This document shows, piece after piece, positions 43,742 to 52,321 of a DNA stretch of 64,000 bases. How positions within the stretch are numbered: position 1 is the stretch's first letter; every line of letters begins with the position of its first letter. The translations under genes and the position numbers were made by a program. Under the pieces are notes generated by a model, which was not told the DNA's origin, did not search any database, and saw only the letters and a list, made by a program, of their open reading frames with translations. Source of the stretch: Rhizobium sp. CC-YZS058 (lineage in GTDB: Bacteria > Pseudomonadota > Alphaproteobacteria > Rhizobiales > Rhizobiaceae). The stretch is taken from positions 1,824,001-1,888,000 of the forward strand of contig NZ_JAYESJ010000001.1 in NCBI RefSeq assembly GCF_034720595.1. Direction: 5' to 3'.

Positions 43742-43932
43742 GCGGTCCGCCTTCTGTCCTGCACGGCTCGTCCTGAGGGACCAGCACCTGGAAAGCGCGG
43801 AAGGCGCTTCCTCTCGTTCCTTCGCGGGCTGCACAAAGCGCCATCAACGCCTGCGAGCCCGTGTTCGCGGACCTGTTACCCGATTGCACGGCGCGAGGAA
43901 ACTGCGCATCGGCGTTCGGCAGGCAAAGCCGT

Positions 43933-45174
43933 CTAGAGCCAGAAGAACAACAACTCCTGCAGCGCATCGGCGGCGCGGCTGGTCAGCGTGCCGCCCTCCA
44001 CGGCGCGGGCCGCCTTCAACGGCACTTCGCGCAGCAACTGGTCGCCGTTCCAGATCTTCAGCGTGCCGAGCGGCTGCCCCGCCGCAATTGGCACCGACAC
44101 CGGCCAGCGGTAGATCACCTGCCCCTTAAGCTTCGCATCCACCCCCACCGGGAGGAGCACATCCACCGGCTCGGCGATCGACAGCGGCACGGTCGCAACC
44201 GCGCCGCCATAGACGCTGGCTTCGGCGATCGTCTCGTTCGGCTCGAACAGCCGTTTCTCGGCGAAGTTGGCCATGGCCCAGTCGAGCACGCGGCGCGCTT
44301 CAGACACCCGCTCCTTCTCGTTGGCGAGCCCGTTGATCGCCAGATCGACGCGGCGGCCGTTCTGTTGCATCGAGGCGACGAGTCCGTAGCCATAGCCTTC
44401 GGCGAAGCCTGCCACATAGCCATCGACACCGATGTTCAAAGACAGAAGTGGGTTCCGGTTGCGCTGCCGGATCTTGTTCCACTCAAACTCCGGCTGGCTG
44501 TAAAGCGGCATGACCTCTGGATAGGTTCGGCGCAGATGACGGGCGAGCGACAGAAGGTCCCTCAGCGTCGTGACATTGCCTGGGTCCGGCAGCCCCGTCG
44601 GATTGGCGAAGGTGGAGGCGTTCAGCCCCAGGGCGCGGGCTCGCTCGGTCATCGACCGCGCAAAGGCCGCTTCACTGCCGGCCATGCCTTCGGCCAGCAC
44701 GATGCAGGCGTCATTGGCAAACTGCACCACGACGCCCTGCAGAAGATCCGACACCGCGATGCTGGACTTGATCGGCGCGAACATGGTCGAGGTGCCGGAG
44801 GGCGCGCCGCCCGTGCGCCAGGCATGCTCGCTCACCGGATAGCTGGTCTCGCGGGTGATCTCACCCCGCTTCAGCGAATCGAGGACCACTTCGACGGTCA
44901 TCATCTTGGCCATCGAGGCCGGCGGCACCGGCACGTCCGGGTCCTTCGATAAGAGCACCGTGTCCGTCTTGTCGTCGACCAGCAGGATCTGCCGCGCCTT
45001 CGTCTCGAACGGCTCCGCTGCCTGCACCTGGCTCGCGACCAGCATCAAGCCTGCCAGCAGACTTGCCGCGAGCCTTCGGACGGGTTGCCCAGAGTGTCGC
45101 CTCTGTTGGTGAAGACGCGGGCATGCACTTAGGTCGTCGCAAGGAGGTCGGCGGTCCGGTTCGAGCCTCGTCAA
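43933..45174 (-). CDS. D-alanyl-D-alanine carboxypeptidase family protein with degenerate active site
   Basis: Low-molecular-mass penicillin-binding protein of the DacA/DacC family (peptidase S11 plus the C-terminal PBP5-type beta domain), exported to the periplasm. About 413 residues from a TTG at 45174 that has GGGAGGGAG upstream; ATG at 45213 is an alternative without ribosome site. The signal core RRLAASLLAGLMLVASQVQA follows an unusually long n-region. SxxK is intact (PPASMAKMM, residues 87-90), but the SxN position reads QFAND (152-154) and the KTG position reads DGYVAGF (254-256). Enzymatic activity is doubtful. It lies between rlpA and tmk. Confidence 0.85.
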   Translation of the reverse strand: MTRLEPDRRPPCDDLSACPRLHQQRRHSGQPVRRLAASLLAGLMLVASQVQAAEPFETKARQILLVDDKTDTVLLSKDPDVPVPPASMAKMMTVEVVLDSLKRGEITRETSYPVSEHAWRTGGAPSGTSTMFAPIKSSIAVSDLLQGVVVQFANDACIVLAEGMAGSEAAFARSMTERARALGLNASTFANPTGLPDPGNVTTLRDLLSLARHLRRTYPEVMPLYSQPEFEWNKIRQRNRNPLLSLNIGVDGYVAGFAEGYGYGLVASMQQNGRRVDLAINGLANEKERVSEARRVLDWAMANFAEKRLFEPNETIAEASVYGGAVATVPLSIAEPVDVLLPVGVDAKLKGQVIYRWPVSVPIAAGQPLGTLKIWNGDQLLREVPLKAARAVEGGTLTSRAADALQELLFFWL

Positions 45175-45326
45175 GCGGCATCTCCCTCCCCGACCGTCCC
45201 GATAAAGGGTCATTCTACAGTCGGAGGTTGTGTGTACTGACAGATTTTGTCGAGAGTAGCAGAGACGCCGGTTTCGTCGCAACGCGGCTTGGTGGCCGCG
45301 AAGCGACAATTCCGTCGATCGCGGAC

Positions 45327-46445
45327 CTAGTGTCGCCCCTTTGTGACAGTGCGCGCGGCATGCGCGGCGATGTCGGCAGAGGTCATCTGCTGCGGATCGA
45401 CCATCACGGCATCGAAGGCGCTTGGCGCCGTGCTGAAGCGCACTTCCGCATAGGCGGCCGCATAGCGCACGGCATTGTCCCGGCCGAAGCTGCCCGGGCG
45501 CTCGACAGGGATCGGGCCGATTTCCGGCAGCATGACGAAGCTGTCGAAGCTCGCTGTCGCATCCGGCGCGCGGAGCACATGCTCCGGCTCGGCCAGAGCG
45601 GTGACGGGAGCGGCGACATCGAGGGCTGCGACCTGCGTCTGTACTTTCGCCTTCGGCGGAACCGTCAGGATACCAAGATCGCGGACCTGTTTGCGGACCG
45701 GTTCGTTGGAGGCGACCATGACGCCGCTGGCGATCTGTCCTTCCGGCGCGATGCCCGGAACGCGGCTGCCCTTCGTGGCGTAGGAGGCCATGAGATAGGG
45801 CATGTCGTTCCCCTGGAGCGGCGCCAGGCCGACATATTGGACACGCACCTGCGCACTGCCCTTGCGCTTCATGTCCAGGAGATCGGCTGTCTTGGAAGAG
45901 ACGTCGATGATACGGCCGTACTCATAGGGACCGCGATCGTTGACGCGCACGATGACGGAGGATCCGTTTTCGAGATTGGTGACGCGCGCATAGCTCGGCA
46001 GCGGGAAGGTCGGATGTGCGGCAGAGAGGTGCTGGTCGTCATAGACCTCGCCATTGGCGGTCAGACGGCCATGAAAGGCCGAGCCGTACCAGGAGGACAT
46101 GCCGGTCTTGCTGTAGCCCGGCTCTTCGCGGGGCGTATAGACCTTGCCCTTGACGACATAGGGCTTGCCGACCTGAAAGCGTCCGCCACCCTTGGGGATG
46201 TTCTTGCCGGTGGCAACACGGGGGCTCGCCTTGACGCCATAAACCGACTCGGGAAAGTATTCTTTCGACCGCTTGGTGGGCTTCTCCGCCGACTGCGTCG
46301 TTCCGCAGGATGCGAGGGCAAGGCAGAGGAGCGGCAATGCCGCCAAACCAAACACCGGCAATCGCCTGCTCTTCCGGCCATTCCCCGTGCCGTTTCCACG
46401 TCCGCGGGGTGTGGCCGAAGCGGCCGCAAAGGTCGTTTCCGTCAT
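45327..46445 (-). CDS. rlpA: RlpA-family septal ring lytic transglycosylase, lipoprotein
   Basis: Outer-membrane-associated protein of the RlpA family; in Pseudomonas RlpA cleaves stem-less glycan strands. About 372 residues from the ATG at 46445 (MTETTFAAASA); a GTG at 46487 is also possible. A lipoprotein signal is visible, LLCLALASCG, with Cys near residue 47. The double-psi beta-barrel shows SSWYGSAFHGRLTANGEVYD and VIVRVNDRGPYEYGRIIDVS with the conserved Asp. The C-terminal 150 residues have no clear SPOR domain. Upstream of dac in the same direction. Confidence 0.9.
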   Translation of the reverse strand: MTETTFAAASATPRGRGNGTGNGRKSRRLPVFGLAALPLLCLALASCGTTQSAEKPTKRSKEYFPESVYGVKASPRVATGKNIPKGGGRFQVGKPYVVKGKVYTPREEPGYSKTGMSSWYGSAFHGRLTANGEVYDDQHLSAAHPTFPLPSYARVTNLENGSSVIVRVNDRGPYEYGRIIDVSSKTADLLDMKRKGSAQVRVQYVGLAPLQGNDMPYLMASYATKGSRVPGIAPEGQIASGVMVASNEPVRKQVRDLGILTVPPKAKVQTQVAALDVAAPVTALAEPEHVLRAPDATASFDSFVMLPEIGPIPVERPGSFGRDNAVRYAAAYAEVRFSTAPSAFDAVMVDPQQMTSADIAAHAARTVTKGRH

Positions 46446-46685
46446 ACTGTTCACATCGCCAATCAACGCGCCTCCCGGCTCGCCCACGCAGTCCCCGCGC
46501 GCAACGATCCGGCGTCACGGAGCCCGTGACCAGGTGCAAAAATGACAGCAACATGGCGGAAATGGGAGCGCGCACCTCGCGATCCCTGGGGAATTGACTT
46601 TTATGGTTTACAAGGACTTAACGCCGGTTGTGTTTCAAACCGGCACAAGCCTAATGTCGTGCGACGCGCGACGATCGCTTCGCGC

Positions 46686-46955
46686 TCAGCACTCGTATTC
46701 GATGATCGTGTAGTGGATGCCGACAATCTCGCCGGCGCTGTCGCGAATGAAGGAGGGGATATACTGCTCCTCCGGCGGCACGCAGGCGGAGCCGGTGACC
46801 ATCGGATCGATGCCGGGATTGCCGGTCTCGAGCCCCGCGACGGCGAGCTCTTCGCCCACGATCTTGTTCTCGCTCGGGCTTCCGAGGGCGGCGAAGGAAG
46901 GGGCCGCAGCGAAGGCCATCATGGCCGCCGCTGCGAAGGTCAGGGTTGCGCGCAT
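46686..46955 (-). CDS. small exported hypothetical protein
   Basis: An 89-residue protein with a signal peptide (MRATLTFAAAAMMAFAAAPSFAA) and a short mature domain of about 65 residues containing VTGSACVPPEEQYIPSF and ending GIHYTIIEYEC, i.e. two Cys that could form a disulfide. GGGAG lies six bases upstream of the ATG at 46955 (a second ATG is directly before it). Not recognised. A hairpin GCCGGTT/AACCGGC at 46623-46644 follows the stop but has no T-run. Confidence 0.65.
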   Translation of the reverse strand: MRATLTFAAAAMMAFAAAPSFAALGSPSENKIVGEELAVAGLETGNPGIDPMVTGSACVPPEEQYIPSFIRDSAGEIVGIHYTIIEYEC

Positions 46956-47162
46956 CATGCACTCCCGAGGGTGGCGATCGTTGTCTTGAACGACCTCGAA
47001 CAGGTTGGTTTCGAGCAGAAAACACACGTTTTCGGACTTTGTTCCGCGTCCTTCACAATCAGCCACACGATGCGGCCACCGCACCCCTGTCCTCAACCTC
47101 ATGAGCCCGCGTTGCACGGCATTGACGCCCCAGCGGCGACCCGCTAATCCGGAACATGAGAC

Positions 47163-47252
47163 GGAAGAGTGTCCGAGTGGTTTAAGGAACCGGTCTTGAA
47201 AACCGGCGTGCGGGAAACCGTACCGTGGGTTCGAATCCCACCTCTTCCGCCA
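47163..47252 (+). tRNA. tRNA-Ser (TGA)
   Basis: 90 bases including an encoded CCA. Acceptor GGAAGAG/CTCTTCC, anticodon loop CTTGAAA (anticodon TGA), long variable arm typical of class II tRNA-Ser, and the T-loop GGTTCGAATCC. Reads UCN serine codons. Confidence 0.97.
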
Positions 47253-47454
47253 TAAGCCCATGTCGGGCGCTGTCGAACCGTCTGCAATTGACAGGCCCAC
47301 TCAGCACTCCCCGTGCGATCAGCGGACCATGGTCTTGCCGCGTTCCGCGCGGAACCCGACGCGTCCGGTTGCGGGTGGAACGAACGTGCAGTTGCAGCGT
47401 TCAAGCGCCGGCTGGGGGATACACCGGCCCGCACGGCACTCGGCGGAGGGCGAC

Positions 47455-47589
47455 ATGCGCCAACTTAAGCAGCGGCTGCCCGACCATCGGGACACAAACT
47501 ATGAACGGTTCATGATCAGGGAACTGATGGTCTGGCTGATCGGCGTTCCCGTTCCGATCGCCGCGCTCATCGGATTTCTTGTCCTGTAG
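47455..47589 (+). CDS. small single-helix membrane protein (44 aa)
   Basis: Unrecognised small protein. The start ATG at 47455 is preceded by GGCGGAGGGCGAC, one of the strongest ribosome sites in the window. A polar N-terminus (MRQLKQRLPDHRDTNYERF) is followed by one C-terminal helix, ELMVWLIGVPVPIAALIGFLVL, with a central Pro pair. It converges with another small membrane-protein gene 88 bases on. It lies 202 bases after tRNA-Ser; that gap shows only a palindrome (47342-47355). Function unknown. Confidence 0.65.
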   Translation: MRQLKQRLPDHRDTNYERFMIRELMVWLIGVPVPIAALIGFLVL

Positions 47590-47677
47590 GGACGTCTCGT
47601 CGCGGCGTGGAAGATTTTCAGCCGTGGCGGGGAGATGATTCCGCATCGAGAGTGCTGTTTTCGATCGCCTGGGGCGC

Positions 47678-47773
47678 TTAGGCAACGGCCTGCAGCACGA
47701 AGAAGGTCAGCCCGGAGACCAGGGTCAGGGCCACCATCACCACGATCAATTCCTTCATCATGAATCGGTACAT
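47678..47773 (-). CDS. small single-helix membrane protein (31 aa)
   Basis: Unrecognised 31-residue protein, MYRFMMKELIVVMVALTLVSG then TFFVLQAVA with one Leu between; nearly the whole chain after residue 8 is one hydrophobic helix. GGAG lies seven bases upstream of the ATG at 47773. Too short for most gene callers. Its KELIVVMVAL resembles RELMVWLIGV of the convergent 44-residue protein, but that may be chance. Function unknown. Confidence 0.5.
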   Translation of the reverse strand: MYRFMMKELIVVMVALTLVSGLTFFVLQAVA

Positions 47774-47991
47774 CGTCTCGCTCCAACTCGGCACAGTCAT
47801 GTGGGGAGAAACGCAATGTCCCACAAGATGTTTCGCGGCCCTATTCCGAAAGCGATCTTTTTATGTCTAATGTCTCACGAGGCGTGAGTCGGCCAAGATT
47901 GGCGTGGGTTTGCAGTCGCTAACCAATCCGACAGGCTATGGACAGATTGACGGTGCATGATCAGAACAGACGAGATGGAGACGACGACGCG

Positions 47992-48129
47992 ATGAAACTG
48001 CAATCGATGCCCTTCGGGATGATCTTCATCGCCTGCCTGGTTGCTGTCGTTCTCACCATTTCCCTCGTGCCCCACCGCGCCTTTCCGGGCCTGCAAAGCC
48101 CGATGCACGCGAGCATGAACCGCTACTGA
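47992..48129 (+). CDS. small single-helix membrane protein (45 aa)
   Basis: Unrecognised small protein, starting MKLQSMPFGMIFIACLVAVV; one helix covers residues 7-27, followed by a Pro-containing tail (VPHRAFPGLQSPMHASMNRY). GGAG lies eleven bases upstream of the ATG at 47992; an ATG at 47938 would add 18 polar residues. Stop is 10 bases from the convergent stop of the exported hypothetical gene. The 218 bases before it contain a short hairpin CTCACG-AGG-CGTGAG (47874-47888) and nothing else I can assign. Confidence 0.5.
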   Translation: MKLQSMPFGMIFIACLVAVVLTISLVPHRAFPGLQSPMHASMNRY

Positions 48130-48139
48130 CGCCATGCAT

Positions 48140-48604
48140 TCACGGCGTGGCGACGAGGAGTGCGGCTGAGGTCGCTTCGCCGTTGATGCTCTCGATCTGA
48201 TAGAGCGGTGCGCTCGCAAATCGAAGCTGTTCACAATCGTTGACGATGGCGGACAGCATGGACTGCGCCAAGGCGGTGCGCATCGACACGCTGCTCTGAG
48301 TACCGCGTGTGACGGAGACCGTTACCTTGTCGCCCTGCAGTCGCTTGACCCGCCAGACGAGGCCTTCTGTCGGCGCGGTCTCCAGGAGATAGTTGCGCCC
48401 GCTGACGAAGAGGGTGCCATCGCGGCTGCAGGCCGCGAGCGAAGGAACGATCCCCCGTTCGGAAATGGCCAGATCCTCGAGCGTCAGGCGCTGGCGAAGC
48501 CGCGAGAGCGTGTCCTGATCCTCGGTAATACGAAACTCGGCAGAAGCAGACCCCGCCAAGCAGAGCGAAACCAGCGGCACTATCATCTTCAACAACAGCG
48601 TCAT
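48140..48604 (-). CDS. exported hypothetical protein
   Basis: A 154-residue protein with signal peptide MTLLLKMIVPLVSLCLAGSASAE and no recognised domain. The mature part contains SLAACSRDGTLFVSGRNYLLE and IVNDCEQLRFA, two Cys that could pair. GGAGGG lies five bases upstream of the chosen ATG at 48604; the longer frame adds a non-signal N-terminus. Upstream (48650-48720) the DNA is strikingly AT-rich, possibly its promoter or the edge of foreign DNA. Confidence 0.65.
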   Translation of the reverse strand: MTLLLKMIVPLVSLCLAGSASAEFRITEDQDTLSRLRQRLTLEDLAISERGIVPSLAACSRDGTLFVSGRNYLLETAPTEGLVWRVKRLQGDKVTVSVTRGTQSSVSMRTALAQSMLSAIVNDCEQLRFASAPLYQIESINGEATSAALLVATP

Positions 48605-48850
48605 GCAACCCTCCAAAATGGCCGCAGCAAAACTCCACCCCATGCGGCCTGCAATGTCTTTCAAGAAAAATACAAGAGAGAAAATATTCAGTTAATATTT
48701 CGGCATAGACTTACGAAGCAAGGCAACGCCGCTCCTGAAGCCAGGTTCGCGCTTCGCCACACCTGAAATCAAGAGACTCTCTGCAGTCTCGGCCTCAGCT
48801 TGTCGCGTCGCCGGTCATTCACCCTGCCCTTCGCTAGCACAACCTTTTGA

Positions 48851-49180
48851 TTGACGTGCGAGAAGGTCAAGATAACCTTACCGATCAAGGTAAAGACGCG
48901 CATTACCGCAGACAGATCGCGCAAGCAGTGCAGCGAAGCGGGCCTGTCCCCTGTGTGCACGGTGCGCTGCCTGGGCATAGCTGGGGTGACGTTCCACGAC
49001 TTGCGAGGAACGTTTATCACCGAGCGGCGGCGCGAGGGGTCGACGGTAGAGCAGATCGCTTCCGTGACGGGCCATTCGATTTCCGAGGTCGGGAAGGTGC
49101 TGGAAAAGCACTACCTGGCGGATGACCAGCAGACGAGCGATGCCGTCATTCTCCGTATGGAGAGAACATCGCGCGAATAA
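48851..49180 (+). pseudogene. tyrosine recombinase (phage integrase) C-terminal remnant
   Basis: The last 65 codons (48986-49180) encode the end of a phage-type integrase: VTFHDLRGTFITERRREG with the H-x-x-R box, ASVTGHS, and EKHYLADD with the catalytic Tyr. Upstream of 48986 the frame gives no integrase sequence and no start with family similarity, so the N-terminal and core regions are lost. The remnant ends 79 bases from the 3' end of tRNA-Arg and points toward it, the usual position of an integrase next to its tRNA attachment site. It is a scar of a prophage or genomic island. Confidence 0.78.
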
Positions 49181-49258
49181 TTCCTGTAAACGCAGAATAG
49201 AAGCTGTAAACGGGGTCTAATCGCATTGCAGATGGTAGGCGTGAAGCATTGTAAAGAT

Positions 49259-49335
<77 letters not shown>

Positions 49336-49392
49336 CTGCTCCGCCGACGCGGAGAAATGCAGCCGCCGGATGGGCGGACTGGCTGTTCGGGA

Positions 49393-49698
49393 TCAATGCG
49401 TCCAGGGCTGCTGACGGTTGAAGCGGAAATTGTCGCTGTAGGACACGTTCTTGCGGGTCGGGTCCTTGGGCGCGATCACGCGGTAATCGATCCCGTTGCG
49501 CTCGGCATAGGCGACGGCGAGTTCGGCGCTGTCGAAGGTCAGCTTCAGCTGCTGGCGCGTATCGCGGGAGCTGGTGTAGCCCATCATCGGATCGATCGTC
49601 CGCGGCGTTTCCGCGTCGAATTCGAGAACCCAAAGATTGGTCTTGGCCTTGCCCGACTGCATCGCGGTCTTGGCCGGGCGATAGATCTTGGCGGACAT
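49393..49698 (-). CDS. ETC complex I subunit, NDUFS4-like
   Basis: A 101-residue protein of the ETC_C1_NDUFS4 family, an accessory subunit of NADH:ubiquinone oxidoreductase found in alphaproteobacteria and mitochondria. The family blocks are clear: SAKIYRPAKTAMQSGKAKTN, WVLEFDAETPRTIDPMMGYTSSRDT, and AVAYAERNGIDYRV, with the C-terminus SYSDNFRFNRQQPWTH. Start at the ATG 49698 with GGAG ten bases upstream; a TTG three codons earlier is in frame. It lies between tRNA-Arg and tRNA-Pro, far from the nuo operon. Confidence 0.93.
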   Translation of the reverse strand: MSAKIYRPAKTAMQSGKAKTNLWVLEFDAETPRTIDPMMGYTSSRDTRQQLKLTFDSAELAVAYAERNGIDYRVIAPKDPTRKNVSYSDNFRFNRQQPWTH

Positions 49699-49913
49699 CC
49701 GTTTCAAACTCCAAGCATGTCGAAATGCGCCGGGATGCGGCTCCGGCGTTCAGTCTTTCCATACCGCAGCGGCGGGCAAAACGGAATAAGGCGAACGCAA
49801 GCCCAGCCCTTTTTTCTTCGTCCCGGATTGAAGGCCAATCCCCGCTCGAAACCGCTTGCGGCCCGTCCCGCCAGCGTGTATCTCGCACTCCAGCGGACGA
49901 TTGAGGCCGCGTT

Positions 49914-49990
<77 letters not shown>

Positions 49991-50257
49991 TCGTCTTCCG
50001 TCTGGTCCTGTTCGCCTTCATTTCTGTCAGGCATCGTAGATTGACACGGTTCTGCCGCGCCGTCTTCAGAGCAACCTGTAAGGCGGTAGAAAAAAGCGGT
50101 AGATTGTTCTCTTCGAACACTCGTTATCGGGTTCCGCGGTCGTAGACCGTCACGCTTATTCCTGCCGCCACGCGCCGCAATCTGGTCTTTGCTGAACTGG
50201 AGGTTCCCGCTATGAAAGGTGAGCGGGCGGTTTGCCCGAAAGATGGAGGGACTTTCG

Positions 50258-51310
50258 ATGGCGACTTATGTTTATGGTACATCTGGGAACGATCCCTTCG
50301 ACGCTGGTTCCGGGGATCAGCTGGTTTTCGCGTTCGGCGGGAAGGATGCTGTCCTCTTCAGTGGGAAAGAAAGCGACTACACTTACACAATCGCCTATTC
50401 GCCCGTCTCGGGCGCGACAGTGATGGTCCATGACAATCGCCCAGGCAGCCCGGACGGAACCGACAAATTCTACAACGTCGAGGTTCTGCAATTCGCCGAC
50501 AAGATCATCGACATTACGGCGACCGGAACGAAATTCCTGACGTCGAACGAGCCCCCGAGCAAGCTTTCCTTCAGCAAAGCCTCCGTATCCGAAGCGACCA
50601 AGGTTGGCTCGGTCATCGGCACCGTTTCCGCACGCGACGACAACGGCGGTGCGCTGACATTTGCATTGGCGGATAATGCGAAAGGGCTGGTGCAGCTGAA
50701 GGGCGACAAGGTCATACTGCTTCGCGCCCTCGACTATGAGACCGCAAAGTCCTTCAAGTTCAAGTTTACGGCAACGGACGCAGACGGGGCCGCGACTGTC
50801 GCCACCATGTCCGTGTCTGTGGGCGACGTCCTTGAAACCACGAAGGGAACCGCGAAATCCGAAACGCTCACGGGCGGCCTAGGGAAAGACTATTTGCTGG
50901 GCTTGGCCGGAGCGGACAAGCTCATCGGCGGCGGTGGCAATGATAGACTGAATGGCGGCGCCGGCGCCGACAAGCTCACGGGCGGGCTCGGCGCAGACAT
51001 TTTCGAATTCTCGTCGGTCTCCGACAGCGCGGCATCGCGTGGCCGACAGGACTTGATCACCGACTTCAACGCTCGCCAGCGCGACAAACTGGACCTGTCG
51101 GACATCGATGCGAATACAAAGCTGTCCGGAAATCAGGCTTTCAGCTTCATCAAGGAGTCTGCCTTTCATGGCAAGGCCGGCGAATTGCGTTTCGAAACAG
51201 TGAAAGGGCAGACTGTTTTGTTAGGCGACACGAACGGCGACAAGATCGCCGACTTTTCAGTCAAGTTCGACGATCCGATCGTGCTGAAGAGTGGCGACTT
51301 TTTCCTGTAG
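50258..51310 (+). CDS. RTX-type calcium-binding protein with cadherin-like domain
   Basis: Probable type I secreted protein. 350 residues from the ATG at 50258, with GGAGGG seven bases upstream. Residues 1-100 form an all-beta domain with YVYGTSGNDPFDAGSGDQLVF; residues about 105-205 are cadherin-like (ASVSEATKVGSVIGTVSARDDNG ... FTATDADGAA); residues about 215-255 carry Gly/Asp nonapeptide repeats (GAGADKLTGGLGADIFEF); the end is a serralysin-type C-terminal domain with DTNGDKIADF. No N-terminal signal peptide, as expected for C-terminal secretion. No ABC exporter or HlyD gene is in the window; tolC is 36 kb away. No catalytic motif found. Confidence 0.88.
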   Translation: MATYVYGTSGNDPFDAGSGDQLVFAFGGKDAVLFSGKESDYTYTIAYSPVSGATVMVHDNRPGSPDGTDKFYNVEVLQFADKIIDITATGTKFLTSNEPPSKLSFSKASVSEATKVGSVIGTVSARDDNGGALTFALADNAKGLVQLKGDKVILLRALDYETAKSFKFKFTATDADGAATVATMSVSVGDVLETTKGTAKSETLTGGLGKDYLLGLAGADKLIGGGGNDRLNGGAGADKLTGGLGADIFEFSSVSDSAASRGRQDLITDFNARQRDKLDLSDIDANTKLSGNQAFSFIKESAFHGKAGELRFETVKGQTVLLGDTNGDKIADFSVKFDDPIVLKSGDFFL

Positions 51311-51468
51311 CGCCCCTCGCCTGCTTCCAACGAACAAAACCAAGATAAGAGCAGATTGACGCGGCTTCTCTCCTCGCGCTGCTGGGAATGCCGGTCAGCG
51401 TCCAGGCCGATCCCAGTCTGCACCGGTAGCCCGGTTAAGGCGACCGACGCAGGTGCAATTGGTCGAGG

Positions 51469-51630
51469 TCAGTTCTTGCCGTTGTTCGGGCGCGCCTTGT
51501 CGCCCTTCTTGGATGTGGTGGAGGTGGTCTTGGCGTCGGGGGATTGGCCGAGATGGGTGCCGCCGAGATGGCCGCCGCCGCTGGTGTTTTCGCCCTTCGG
51601 GTCCTTGTTGGTCATGGCCCGAGTGATCAT
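51469..51630 (-). CDS. small hydrophilic hypothetical protein (53 aa)
   Basis: Unrecognised 53-residue protein, MITRAMTNKDPKGENTSGGG at the start and KKGDKARPNNGKN at the end; very polar, Gly/Thr/Lys-rich and probably disordered. AAGGAG lies seven bases upstream of the ATG at 51630; MTNKD at 51615 is an alternative start. The 158-base gap to the RTX gene contains no supported gene. Function unknown. Confidence 0.55.
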   Translation of the reverse strand: MITRAMTNKDPKGENTSGGGHLGGTHLGQSPDAKTTSTTSKKGDKARPNNGKN

Positions 51631-51736
51631 ATCTGGTCTCCTTGCTGGTTGCCGACGACCGAACAGCGATGGGCGCACAGGGTTCCATGACGGATCAAGG
51701 GAGGCGTCGACGGGCATGCTTCGCACGCACGGCGCG

Positions 51737-52321
51737 TCAGTCGGCTTCGACGGGCTTTGCCGAGGGGCCGATCTGCGGTGTTTCCAGACGGGCGCCGGGG
51801 GTGATGGCGAGGCGCTTGATGGTGCCGGCGTTCAGTTCCAGCACATAGGCGACCGGCACCTGCGAATCGATGATCGCTTCCGATTGCGGAACGGCGTTCT
51901 CGTGAAGGGTTTCCACCCTGCCCTCCTTGGACACGAAGAGCATGTCGAGCGGCAGGATCGTGTTCTTCATCCACATCATCACCCGACGCGTCGTTCCGAA
52001 GTCGAACAACATGCCGTGATCGGCCGCCATGCTCTTTCGAAACATGAGGCCTTGAGCCCGCTGGTCGCTATCGAGCGCCAGTTCGATGGTGAAGGAATGG
52101 CGCTTGCCATCCGTGGTCTGAAGGGTGAGAGCGCCGGTTTCGAAGGTGACCTTGCCGGTGCCTTGCTGCGCCTGCGCTTGGCCGGGCAGGAAATCAGCGG
52201 CAAGGGGCAGGCAGAGAACAGACGCCATCACCAGCGCAGGCAGTTTTAAGCCGAAAGCCCGCTTTCGGCGCGCATTCGCAGCCTTCGCTCGCGAAGCCGG
52301 CTTGGCCGCAGGCCGGGTCAA
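51737..52321 (-). CDS. exported DUF192 protein
   Basis: Protein of the DUF192 family, function unknown, exported. The mature domain shows FTIELALDSDQRAQGLMFRKSMAADHGMLFDFGTTRRVMMWMKNTILPLDMLFV, the family signature with R-x-x-G-L-M-x-R and the W-M-x-N-T box. I favour the TTG at 52321, which overlaps the stop of the cold-shock gene (TTGA) and gives a signal peptide with a basic n-region (RRKRAFGLKLPALVMASVLC); the ATG at 52228 would leave a signal without positive charges. Start therefore uncertain, domain certain. Confidence 0.86.
   Translation of the reverse strand: MTRPAAKPASRAKAANARRKRAFGLKLPALVMASVLCLPLAADFLPGQAQAQQGTGKVTFETGALTLQTTDGKRHSFTIELALDSDQRAQGLMFRKSMAADHGMLFDFGTTRRVMMWMKNTILPLDMLFVSKEGRVETLHENAVPQSEAIIDSQVPVAYVLELNAGTIKRLAITPGARLETPQIGPSAKPVEAD

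Noticed and set aside
47342..47355. GTTCCGCGCGGAAC palindrome considered as a LexA box
   Set aside because: It is an inverted repeat with 6-base spacing, not the direct GAAC-N7-GAAC or GTTC-N7-GTTC form; regulator unknown and no SOS gene nearby.
47144..47434. - strand frame across tRNA-Ser giving WGGRGGIRTHGTVSRTP
   Set aside because: This string is a well-known spurious translation of the antisense of tRNA-Ser.
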